DNA of 58,976 bases from Candidatus Staskawiczbacteria bacterium RIFOXYB1_FULL_38_37 (GTDB lineage: Bacteria > Patescibacteriota > Minisyncoccia > Minisyncoccales > Staskawiczbacteraceae). The position numbers and the translations under genes are program-made. The notes beneath the pieces were generated by a model. It had not been told where the DNA came from. It saw only the letters and a list, made by a program, of their open reading frames with translations, and searched no databases. This document shows positions 34,813 to 44,126 of this stretch, in pieces. Location: the NCBI GenBank assembly GCA_001822075.1, contig MHPK01000006.1:1-58976 (forward strand), written 5' to 3'. The stretch's first letter is position 1. The number at the start of each line of letters is the position of its first letter.

Positions 34813-37800
34813 TTAAATAATTCTATTGAACACAAAATATGCCCCTATGGCAAACAAAAGATAAGCTATAACACTGGCTACAACTGCTAGAATTATATGA
34901 GAGGAAATAAATTGCGCCAGCTGACTAAGAAAGGATTGCTTTTCTGAGAGTTTTGGAATTTTAAGACTAATTGATCCAGCTGACTGCAAATTTCCAGATT
35001 CAGCCTTTACTGCTATTAAAGTTATTTCTTGGGCCTGGTCTGATTTTGCCTTAAAAGTGATTTTCTTTTCAGAATACGGTTCTAAAGAACCGATATTCAT
35101 GCCATAAACTATGTTTTCTGAAGAAGGCTCGCCGTCTATCTTAGAATCCCCTTGATAGCTCATGCCTTCAGGCAGTTGAACTGTGGTTGTAACTTCTCCT
35201 ATGCCTTCGGCTGTGTTATTTGCCACCACCAGTAAAAATTCCAAATTATGGCTCTGCGTAAGGTCGGGATTTTCCTGCCACTCGCCTGTTTTTTGGTCTT
35301 TTGCAAAAAGCTTCAGGCTAAGCGCGCCAGATGAACAGTCTTTGGGGCAAGTTAAGGCATCTTCTTGGCAATTGCAAGTATCATCTCCGCAGGTAGATTT
35401 TGATTTGCAATATTCATCTGGGTTATATCCAGCGCATTCTCCATTATCGCAAAAAGAATCCTGGCAATCTTGATAAATTTCCTGTATCTGGCCTGTTGAG
35501 TCATACCAATAGACATCATCGTTATAGCACCCCTTTCTATAGTTTTTGATATAGGTAAGGGAGCTGCTGCACTTCTGAGTTTTTTGGCATACATACCCGC
35601 ACTTTCCGTCTTTGCACGACCACGAAGGTTCTTGCGTTTCAGAACAATTTCCATATCCGCAGGATGTACTGCCCTGGCACGTTTTATCAGACGACCAGTC
35701 AAGACATTCATCTGAATCATACTGCCCGCAGATTTGTTTATAAGATGTATCAGAGCACTTTACTTGGCCTTGTTCGCAATCATTTTGGCATTGCTGTGTT
35801 TGTTGAGAGGCAGTCTGTTGTTCGGTTTCCTGCGGCGGCAGGAGTTCCGATTCTTCTCCGGCGCAACTATTGCTTGGGTTGCACAAATATGTGCAACTTC
35901 CATTTTCGCACCTCCATGAGGGCTTGTATTCTGGAGGGCATATTCCGTATCCGCAACTAGTATCGCCCGAACATATTGTGGCAGTTGACCATTCAAGACA
36001 AGTGTCAGAATCATATTGCCCGCAGGTCTGCCTATGAGATGCGTCAGAACACTTTGCCTGGCCTGATATGCATTCATTGGCGCATTCATCTGATGGTTCG
36101 GGTTCGGGTTCGGGCTCTGGTTCGGGCGTTTCATTTAAACACGTATTAACGCACGTTCCTGTTTCAATTATAGGATTTCCAGAGTTTAGCGGCTGGGTAA
36201 CCCAATAGCCGTATGGAGCTATATTATTTTGGGGAGTATAAATTTGGCCGTTAGGAATTAAAATTCTTGTTGTGCCGTTTATCAAAAATAAAGCCGGATT
36301 TTGCTGGAGAACTTGATAAGTGTGTCCGCTGTCTTGGTTGGGTGTTAATCTATAAAGATTATAATGATTAGGAACTCTCATTCCTGTTAAAACATAATCT
36401 GCGCTATCGCTTACAAGGCTGCTAACAAGACTTTGCCTGTCCTGCCTGAAAAATGTTAACTGGTCAAATTCCTGCAAAAGCGCGTTCATTGCTGTAGATT
36501 CGGCAGTTCTGTCTGCTGTAGTGCGGGTGTCTTGGTCTTCGCCGTTGCCAGATGAATTGAACCAGCTTATGCCGTCAGAGCCCGTAAGCAAAACATGAAA
36601 AACATTTTCAGTCCAATATTTTGCGTAATTTAAATTAAATGTCTGGTTTTGCGGACTTTGCAAATCATAAGACCAATGGCTGAGCCACACGCGCAAAGGC
36701 ACCGAAGGTCCGGAAAGAGTTGCTGCGCGAATAGAATTAATCCCCAGTTTAAAACTGCTGAAGGTTATGTTTTCATAAGTTGCTATATCTTGGTGCGTGC
36801 CCACCTTTACGCCAGAGCCATAAGGCCAAAGCAATCCCGGTCTAGGATAAGCGGAACTATGCATAAAATTTGCATTATCTGTCATCTGCGCATTTGGATA
36901 ATATGATTTCAAAACATTGTAATACGCCTGGTTCAAATATTCAGCTTCCATATCCCAAGCAACAGAATTCCACATCAATTGTATATTTGTGGTAGCGGGC
37001 CTCGTCCATTCATATGTCCAAGGAGTGATGTAGTTATAAAGGGTTTGGCCTTGAGGAATTACAAATCCGTACTGAGCCAGTTTTGAGGCCATCGCAGGAA
37101 AGCGCGGATCATTTTGAATGCCGTTCCACCAAGCTTCAACGCGCTCGTTATAGGCTGGATAATAAAGAGACTCGTTGCATGGGGTGTCAGAATTATCGCC
37201 AGAAGGAATAAGGCTGGAAGGCCAGGGTTTTGCAAATCCCACATCAAATCCTATTTCATAATCAGACTGAAGATAATTAATTTCTTTTCCGCCGAGACCG
37301 ATATAATCATTTAAAAATGTTTGAAGCCGGCTCTGGTTTTCTGAAACCCAATTATTCCACCAGGGGCTTCTGTAATTAATCGCGTATCCATCAACTTTGA
37401 TATACGGACTTGTGCACCCGGGAGGCACTGGAACATCTTGCGCTCTCTCGCATGTTGAAAGGTCATTAGGGTTTGCGCAAGACCCCGGAATAATTATATT
37501 ATCTTTATCGCCCACTGTATCTATATAATCTCCCCATCTCGGATAAAAATAGTTAAGCACTGCCCTAAATCCTTTTGGCTGGCCGTCTGTAATGGTTTTT
37601 ATTCTTGCAACCTCTGCAGTATTGCCTATGTCTGCTATTTCAATGTAAGCTACCGGAACAATGTGCCAAAATTGCTTGTTATAAGCGCTTCCGGTTTGAG
37701 AATATATCCTGCCTACAGAACAGCTTGTGGTCCCGCACCAGCTGTATGCTATGCTTACATTTTCCCACTGGCAGGTGGAGTTGCATCCGTCTTCAGCTGA

Positions 37801-38034
37801 AAAATTTCCGTCATCGCACTCTTCTCCCAAATCCTCTTCAACAATGCTGTTGCCACATCCTCCTGCCCCAGAGCTTAAAACAGGGAGCTTTAAAAAAGCC
37901 GGGCCTATTTTGAAATCAAATGATTCCCATTTTATTTTTTTAATAGCATCAAAATTTAAAATACAAAAAACAGCAGAACAAATTAAAATAATTGCCGCAA
38001 AAATAATTAAAACTTTCCGCGTTCTAAAACCCAT
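34813..38034 (-). CDS. Large secreted protein with Myxococcus-type Cys-rich repeat, central glycoside-hydrolase-like region, further Cys-rich modules and C-terminal TM
   Basis: CGNSIVEEDLGEECDDGNFSAEDGCNSTCQ; CANECISGQAKCSDASHRQTCGQYDSDTCLEWS repeated; DUF11-like; TM at C-terminus. Confidence 0.7.
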   Translation of the reverse strand: MGFRTRKVLIIFAAIILICSAVFCILNFDAIKKIKWESFDFKIGPAFLKLPVLSSGAGGCGNSIVEEDLGEECDDGNFSAEDGCNSTCQWENVSIAYSWCGTTSCSVGRIYSQTGSAYNKQFWHIVPVAYIEIADIGNTAEVARIKTITDGQPKGFRAVLNYFYPRWGDYIDTVGDKDNIIIPGSCANPNDLSTCERAQDVPVPPGCTSPYIKVDGYAINYRSPWWNNWVSENQSRLQTFLNDYIGLGGKEINYLQSDYEIGFDVGFAKPWPSSLIPSGDNSDTPCNESLYYPAYNERVEAWWNGIQNDPRFPAMASKLAQYGFVIPQGQTLYNYITPWTYEWTRPATTNIQLMWNSVAWDMEAEYLNQAYYNVLKSYYPNAQMTDNANFMHSSAYPRPGLLWPYGSGVKVGTHQDIATYENITFSSFKLGINSIRAATLSGPSVPLRVWLSHWSYDLQSPQNQTFNLNYAKYWTENVFHVLLTGSDGISWFNSSGNGEDQDTRTTADRTAESTAMNALLQEFDQLTFFRQDRQSLVSSLVSDSADYVLTGMRVPNHYNLYRLTPNQDSGHTYQVLQQNPALFLINGTTRILIPNGQIYTPQNNIAPYGYWVTQPLNSGNPIIETGTCVNTCLNETPEPEPEPEPEPSDECANECISGQAKCSDASHRQTCGQYDSDTCLEWSTATICSGDTSCGYGICPPEYKPSWRCENGSCTYLCNPSNSCAGEESELLPPQETEQQTASQQTQQCQNDCEQGQVKCSDTSYKQICGQYDSDECLDWSSDKTCQGSTSCGYGNCSETQEPSWSCKDGKCGYVCQKTQKCSSSLTYIKNYRKGCYNDDVYWYDSTGQIQEIYQDCQDSFCDNGECAGYNPDEYCKSKSTCGDDTCNCQEDALTCPKDCSSGALSLKLFAKDQKTGEWQENPDLTQSHNLEFLLVVANNTAEGIGEVTTTVQLPEGMSYQGDSKIDGEPSSENIVYGMNIGSLEPYSEKKITFKAKSDQAQEITLIAVKAESGNLQSAGSISLKIPKLSEKQSFLSQLAQFISSHIILAVVASVIAYLLFAIGAYFVFNRII

Positions 38035-38371
38035 TCGTTAATTATAGTTGAAATAAAAGAACCAGTCAAAAACAAAAAATCCCCCTCGCCAAAGGCGCGG
38101 GGAATTTTTTGTTTTAGTTTCTTAAAGTTGTTTTCCCGCCGAGGCGGGACCCCGCTATGGCGGGGCGAATTAAAGGAGAATTTCTAGCGACTCTCCTCAA
38201 AACGCTTCAGAGTTAAAATCAAAACGATTCGACGAGCTCATCGAACTGAGCAAATCGAACCATTCTGATATTTTTCTGAGTCGACTACATAAATTCTGAA
38301 ATTCGCCGATTGGCGAACCAAAATTTTTAAAAAAATGATCCACGACCAGCTTCCGCTAGCCGTGCCTTGTT

Positions 38372-39156
38372 CATGATTTTCTCTATATCGCTATAAAGCA
38401 TGGACTATATCTTCATCCTATCGCAAAATATCTTTGATTTTACCGGATGGTAAGAATTTACAATTTCTGCAAACTTTTTATGATGCTTGGAAGATATAAA
38501 TATCCGCCAATAATCAGGGTCAACTTTTTTGCTTGGGTTATGAATTTTCCCGCTTTCTATCCCTATATCCGAAAGCATAGTTTTAATTTTGTTCATCTTG
38601 TCCAAGTCCTTCTGTACTAATTGGATATAAAACCTATCTTTTGTGTGCGGAATTCCTCCCTCAGCATCAAAGAATCCTCTGATATAAAAAGCTTTTTCAG
38701 AATTATCTCTTAACCTTGAAGGATCAAATCTAAAATCCAAATCTTTACAAAGAGTTTCCAAGACATAAATATTTCTGTCTTTTCCTTCCTTGTAAATCCA
38801 AGAGTTGCAGTCTATTTGCTTTAACAAACCTTGTAAATTCTCAAGCCATTGCTTATTTTTCTGAGCGAATCTAATTCTTTTGCCTTTATTCAAGGTCGCA
38901 TCATGGATTGCTCCATTCAAATAAGCGATGATTTGATATTTTGTAGTAGGAGTTCGGCGTGTAGTCTCTGAGGGGTCACTCGCCAAAAATTGAATATTTG
39001 GGCGAGGACTTCCCTGCTGATTTTCTGCACCGATTGCATTTTCACTCATGATATAATTATATCATGAGTAGCATCGGATACACAGATGTTCCAGCATACA
39101 GCCAAATTTGTCAGCCACATTGCTGTGGCAGGTCGCAACAAGTGCAGTTTGCACCT
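38372..39156 (-). mobile_element. Group I intron in 16S, inferred after U1498
   Basis: Exons AAGTCGT | AACAAGG; P1 GTCGT/GCGAC with U.G; intron ends in G; GAAGATATAGTCC and CCTCAGAGACTACACG core elements. Confidence 0.9.
38405..39049 (-). CDS. LAGLIDADG homing endonuclease
   Basis: FYIRGFFDAEGGIPHTKDRFYIQLVQKD; first motif degenerate (IIAYLNGAIHDATL). Confidence 0.8.
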   Translation of the reverse strand: MSENAIGAENQQGSPRPNIQFLASDPSETTRRTPTTKYQIIAYLNGAIHDATLNKGKRIRFAQKNKQWLENLQGLLKQIDCNSWIYKEGKDRNIYVLETLCKDLDFRFDPSRLRDNSEKAFYIRGFFDAEGGIPHTKDRFYIQLVQKDLDKMNKIKTMLSDIGIESGKIHNPSKKVDPDYWRIFISSKHHKKFAEIVNSYHPVKSKIFCDRMKI

Positions 39157-39247
39157 ACGACTTAGCCCCTCTTACTGAATCTAGCTTAGGGCCCTTGCGG
39201 GCACTTCGGCTATCCCCAGCTCGCTTGGCTTGACGGGCGGTATTGAG

Positions 39248-40195
39248 ATCAAATAGTAATTTGTCTCGCACCACCGGACGAACGGTTTTCCCGTATCCTG
39301 GCGGTTTCCATCAGAGAATTGTGCTTTTTGCCCATTGATCGCATTTTATCTCGCAGTTTGACAATTTTGACGTAGCCAGAATCAGTCAAATGCTCTTTTC
39401 TGCGATACATTAACACAATTTTTTTAAATAATTTGTAGACCTTGCATTTTTTTGTCTGCAGATTGTATTCATCAAGAAAGGGAAATAAATAATTATTCAT
39501 ATCGTCCGCGCCCGTAATTTTGTATTTTACGTGCGGATACCAACCGTAACGGTCGTATGAACAATCATATAATTTTCCGCAACCGATTGTAATTAATACT
39601 CTTTCAAGTATTTCTTGATCATCGGCTCGGAGTTCGATTTCAAATTCGGCGCGAACTTGAACACCTCTGCGGTATTCATCGTTTTTGCCGATACTTACTG
39701 AAAACGAACCTTCTCCATCAATAAAACCTGCCACATAATGCGGGTTTAATTTTTCTCTATGGATTTGTTCCTTCCCGATAGGCGCTTTTAATTTACGATT
39801 ATAACGTTTATCGGTACTACGAACTCTGCTGACTTCTTGCTGTTGCATAAAACTAAAATTGCTTTTAATTTTTTCCTGAGGTTAGTTATACAACTTAATT
39901 ATATAACATTGCCAAAGAAACAACAACAAGATCTCCCCGGGTCATCTTAAAAAACTTTTTTCTACATCTCGGCCTTCCGATTATTGTAATTCTATAATTC
40001 TCAGATGACTTCCCTGTGTACTCGATAGGTCATCAGAATCACAACCTTTTAATGAAGGACTCAAGCTATAAAATGCCTCCCCACCCTTCAATTTAAATTT
40101 CACAATTTAAACCTGCGGATCGGCTTTGCGCAATCTGAGATATGCGTAGTAAGATTTTCACTTACTTTTTTCTAAAACTGCCGGGCATCCCGAGT
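39248..40195 (-). mobile_element. Second 16S insertion near E. coli 1395 (type unclear, junctions approximate)
   Basis: Interrupts CTTGTAC...ACCGCCCGTC; encodes a LAGLIDADG protein; obvious P7 motifs not seen. Confidence 0.75.
39249..39848 (-). CDS. LAGLIDADG homing endonuclease
   Basis: HYVAGFIDGEGSFSVSIGKNDEYRRGVQVRAEFEIELRADDQEILE. Confidence 0.92.
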   Translation of the reverse strand: MQQQEVSRVRSTDKRYNRKLKAPIGKEQIHREKLNPHYVAGFIDGEGSFSVSIGKNDEYRRGVQVRAEFEIELRADDQEILERVLITIGCGKLYDCSYDRYGWYPHVKYKITGADDMNNYLFPFLDEYNLQTKKCKVYKLFKKIVLMYRRKEHLTDSGYVKIVKLRDKMRSMGKKHNSLMETARIRENRSSGGARQITI

Positions 40196-41918
40196 ACAAG
40201 ACTCAGGAACGTATTCATCGCCACGTAGCTGATTGGCGATTACTAGCGATTCCGGCTTCATGAGGGCGAGTTGCAGCCCTCAATCCGAACTGAGACCGGC
40301 TTTGATGGGATTAACCTCCGCCTCTCGGCATCGTACCCATTGTACCGGCCATTGTACCACGTGTGCAGCCCAGGTCATCAAAGGGCCATGCGGACTTGGC
40401 GTCATCCTCGCCTTCCTCCCAATTATCTCGGGCAGTCCCCTATGACATTTAAAACATAGGGCAAGGGTTGCGTTCGTTACCCGAATTAACGGTACGTCTC
40501 AAGACACGAACTGACGACAGCCATGCAGCACCTGTGCTAGTGTCTTGTGGAGGGCTCTAATTTCTTAGAGCTTTCACTAGCATGTCAAGACCTGGATAAG
40601 GTTCTTCGTTTGTTGTCGAATTAAGCCACATGGTCCACCGCTTGTGTGAGTCCCCGTCTATTCCTTTGAGTTTTAGTGTTGCCACCGTACTTCCCAGGCG
40701 GAATACTTAACGCGTTAGCTTCGCCACTGGCAGGGTCGACACTACCAATAGCCAGTATTCATCGTTTACAGCGTGGAATACAAGGGTATCTAATCCTTTT
40801 TTCTCCCCACGCTTTCGTCCCTCAGTGTCAGGGTCGTCCCAGCTAACTGCCTTCGCTTTTGGTGTTCCCGACGATATCAACGGATTCCACCCCTACTTCG
40901 TCGGTTCCGTTAGCCTCTAACGCCCTCTAGTATAGCAGTATTGAAAGCATTTCAAAGGTTAAGCCGATGAACTTTAACTTTCAACTTACTATGCCACCTA
41001 CGGACCCTTTACGCCCAATAAATCCGGGTAACGCTTGAGGATTCTGTCTTACCGCTGCTGCTGGCACAGAATTAGCATCCCCTTATTCATGTGGTACTGT
41101 CTCCCCGCCAAAGGCGGGGTTCCTCCCACATAAAAGAACTTTACACCCCGAAGGGCTTCTTCATTCACGTAACGTCGCTCCGTCAGGCTTTCGCCCATTG
41201 CGGAAGATTCTCGACTGCAGCCTCCCGTAGGAGTATGGGCCGTTCTCAGTCCCATTCTTGGGGGTCGCGCTCTCACGCCCCCTACCCGTCATAGACTTGG
41301 TAGGCCGTTACCCTGCCAACTATCTGATAGGCCGCAGGCCAATCTTCAACCGGTAATCCTTGCGGACACCCTTTACCCTTGCGGGACTATCATGAATTAC
41401 CCAACCTTTCGGCTGGCTATACATGTGTTGAAGGTTTGTACCTACGTGTTACTAAGCCGTTCGCCGCTATCCCTTGCGGGATCGCTCGACTTGCATGCCG
41501 GTATCCACGTTACCAGCGTTCACCCTGAGCTAGGATCAAACTCTCAAATATACAGTTTGATTTACTACTCTTGCTTTGAATAAATCCAAAGCAATTAGAA
41601 TAAACTACTAATGTGTTCCCGACAAAAACACAAAGTGTATTTTGACGGGATAATTCGAAACAACTTTAAAAAACTAATTTTATGGTTGTTTATTTATTAA
41701 ATTTAGAATGGTTTTTCTAAATTTAATTTCATATTCAATTATCAATGTTCTTTTTCAGCGGATCAAATTACCGATACGCCGAGTGAAAAAAACACCCGCG
41801 TCCACGATGCAAATGTATTGTATCGGGACGCGGACGTTTTTCAGCTACGAAAACGTTAAATTGTTTTATTTAGTTTTTGCGGTAGTAGAACTTAATACTA
41901 TTTTCAGCTACATTGTCC

Positions 41919-41947
41919 ATATTATTCCATCTAAACCCCAATGTCAA
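41919..41947 (-). promoter_or_regulatory. 16S rRNA promoter
   Basis: Minus-strand TTGACA-17 nt-TAATAT. Confidence 0.75.
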
Positions 41948-42008
41948 GCCGTTTATCCAATTTTGCCCAAATTCACCCAATTTTGGTTCTCCTGGCATAA
42001 ATATAAAA

Positions 42009-42281
42009 TTAATCATATAACTTGCTGTGTTTTGCAATCATTAAGAATAAAACTGTGTTCTTATCTACCTGTTCGTATATTGCCCTAATATCGCCAGTTA
42101 TATTAACACTTCGCAGATTCTTCATTTCTCCACGTAATTGGTGATTATTCAAAATCGGATTGAAAGGATTTATTTCAAATAATCCTAACCTTTCCTCGAA
42201 ATTCTTTTTAATTTTAACAGAAAGTTTTTTATATTGTTTCTTGAAGTTTTTACTAGAAACAATATCCATATTATTTTTCAT
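42009..42281 (-). CDS. RelE/YafQ-family toxin
   Basis: SKNFKKQYKKLSVKIKKNFEERLGLFE...LRGEMKNLRSVNITGDIRAIYEQ. Confidence 0.85.
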   Translation of the reverse strand: MKNNMDIVSSKNFKKQYKKLSVKIKKNFEERLGLFEINPFNPILNNHQLRGEMKNLRSVNITGDIRAIYEQVDKNTVLFLMIAKHSKLYD

Positions 42282-42549
42282 TAAGAAGTTTCATGGCTTC
42301 TTTGGCTGACTTCGCAACGATGAAATTTTCCATTTTTCCATCGTGCCACTCTTTACTTACCTTGAGAAGTTCTTTTTCAACCTCCGGTTTTAGTCTTGGC
42401 TCCAAACTAACCGAAAACTTGCGAGTCCTTATAAACTCGCGCAAATGAGCATTTACAATAGTGGAGAGCGGAACCCCCATCTGTGCGGCAATCTTTTTTG
42501 CCTTTGCCTTTTCCGCCTTATCAACCTTAACGTTTAAGATAGTTTTCAT
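42271..42549 (-). CDS. RelB/DinJ-like antitoxin
   Basis: LNVKVDKAEKAKAKKIAAQMGVPLSTIVNAHLREFIRTR; overlaps the toxin start. Confidence 0.8.
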   Translation of the reverse strand: MKTILNVKVDKAEKAKAKKIAAQMGVPLSTIVNAHLREFIRTRKFSVSLEPRLKPEVEKELLKVSKEWHDGKMENFIVAKSAKEAMKLLNEK

Positions 42550-42584
42550 AATGTATCTGTTGTATATATAATAGTTATATTTTT

Positions 42585-42613
42585 ATCTTATTCTATCTAA
42601 ACCCCAATGTCAA
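42585..42613 (-). promoter_or_regulatory. Promoter of the toxin-antitoxin operon
   Basis: Minus-strand TTGACA-17 nt-TAAGAT. Confidence 0.75.
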
Positions 42614-42617
42614 TACC

Positions 42618-43409
42618 TCAACGTTTGTTCCAGTAGTTGATTATTTTTTGCCTTCGGCGGTCAATGGAATCTGTTGAGGCGATGCCGGGGCCTGCAATGC
42701 ACCCGCCGTTGCAATTTAAGATGTCTAACAGTTTTAGCTCGGTCTTATTTGCAAACTCCTTCAAGGTTTTTTCTACCAATTCTGGCCCTGAAACAACGTC
42801 ATATTCTGGATCAGTAAATTTTTCTATAATGCCAGCTGACTGCGACAGCCCGCCAGACACAGGGTAAAGCCTTGTGGGTACTGCTTTAATATCAAAAACA
42901 GCTAACATATCCCGTTTTTCTGGCCGAATTTTTTCTATATCAAAAACTATTTTTAATTCTTTGTATGTTAAAACTAAAATATCAAGTTCCGGCCTGTCTT
43001 CTGAAGCTTCCAGCTTTTTCATTATGCAAGGGCCAATAAAAACTTTTTTACAGCCTGGATATTTTTTATTGCAAATTTTGGCTGTAGCTGACATGGGAGA
43101 ATCAATGGGGCTCAAATATTGAAAAAGCTCAGGATATTTGTTTCTTATTATGCGCACAACTGTTGGGCATGGGTTTGTAATATAGCGCCTGTCGGGGTGA
43201 AGCTTTGTTAAAGCTAAAAGCTGTTTGTTTGTTTCTTCGGCTCCCCTTGCCACTTCCGCAACATATTTAAATCCCATGCGCTTTAACATTCCCACAATTT
43301 GCGGATATTCAAAAACCACGGGAAAAGACGGGGCAAGCATTGCCACTATCTTTTCATTTTTATGAATTAGGCTAAAAAGTTTTTTTATATCCGGGCTGAA
43401 ACTCTCCAT
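42618..43409 (-). CDS. Iron-only hydrogenase large-subunit C-terminal domain-like protein
   Basis: KVFIGPCIMKKLEA and LDILNCNGGCIAGPG resemble H-cluster motifs; no N-terminal FeS domains. Confidence 0.75.
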   Translation of the reverse strand: MESFSPDIKKLFSLIHKNEKIVAMLAPSFPVVFEYPQIVGMLKRMGFKYVAEVARGAEETNKQLLALTKLHPDRRYITNPCPTVVRIIRNKYPELFQYLSPIDSPMSATAKICNKKYPGCKKVFIGPCIMKKLEASEDRPELDILVLTYKELKIVFDIEKIRPEKRDMLAVFDIKAVPTRLYPVSGGLSQSAGIIEKFTDPEYDVVSGPELVEKTLKEFANKTELKLLDILNCNGGCIAGPGIASTDSIDRRRQKIINYWNKR

Positions 43410-43999
43410 GTTTTATTTTTATAGAAATAAAAAATAATAAGCGAAATCAATCCTCCTGCCAAAGCTGTGGCAAGTTGGTTTAACCCCATTGCCTGCAAAA
43501 AAACAGCTGGCACAATAGAAAGCTTAAAATAAATATTTGCAATCAAAAATAAAAATAAAAACTTTGCTAATGCGGGCAAGCCAATTAGAGACCCGACCTC
43601 TAAAAGCTTGCTAAATACGTTTTTCAAATTAGAAGAGGTCGGGTCTCTTTTAAGCTTAAATTCGTAAATTTTTTTAAAAACCAGAATTAAAATTAAATTT
43701 CCCAGCCATATAAACGGCAAAAAATAAACTAAAAAATAAGTAAACGGACCAAAAACCAAACCTCTTGCCAAAACACCCAAACTAGGCAAAACAGCCAATG
43801 GAATATAATATTTTTTAGGAAGATACACCGCGCCCAAAAACAAACAAGCATTAACAATTGTTCCAACAAGCCACTGCGGATGCCCAAAAGCAAACGGCGC
43901 AAAAAATGATAAAATTGATACCGATGCGAAAACCAAATTAGCTTTCATCTCCGAAATTTGCAACGGCAAGCTTAATGTTATTTCTTTTTCTTGTTTCAC
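43385..43999 (-). CDS. Polytopic membrane protein (204 aa), GTG start
   Basis: Hydrophobic segments; start codon embedded in the CCCCGTTAGAAGTC inverted repeat. Confidence 0.65.
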   Translation of the reverse strand: MKQEKEITLSLPLQISEMKANLVFASVSILSFFAPFAFGHPQWLVGTIVNACLFLGAVYLPKKYYIPLAVLPSLGVLARGLVFGPFTYFLVYFLPFIWLGNLILILVFKKIYEFKLKRDPTSSNLKNVFSKLLEVGSLIGLPALAKFLFLFLIANIYFKLSIVPAVFLQAMGLNQLATALAGGLISLIIFYFYKNKTWRVSARI

Positions 44000-44103
44000 C
44001 CCGTTAGAAGTCTGTTTTATATGATAAAAGTATCAATTTAAACAGAACTTTGTTGGTTTGATATACCCCGTTCGTGCATATTTATAACTTCTAACGGGGT
44101 TCA
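43997..44103 (-). promoter_or_regulatory. Three-arm alternative hairpin leader, copy 1
   Basis: Minus strand: AACCCCGTTAGAAGT ... GAACGGGG ... GACTTCTAACGGGGTG(start). Confidence 0.7.
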
Positions 44104-44126
44104 TATAATTCATTATATCAAAAATT

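Larger units (their letters stand above)
38336..41552 (-). rRNA. rrs: 16S rRNA interrupted by two insertions
   Basis: Minus strand GAGAGTTTGATCC...5' end, CTTGTAC and ACCGCCCGTC, AAGTCGT|AACAAGG, H45 with GGAA loop, GGATCA at the 3' end. Confidence 0.95.

Noticed and set aside
40233-41583. ORFs inside the 16S gene (40233, 40271, 41049, 41091, 41392)
   Set aside because: Chance frames in conserved 16S exon sequence.
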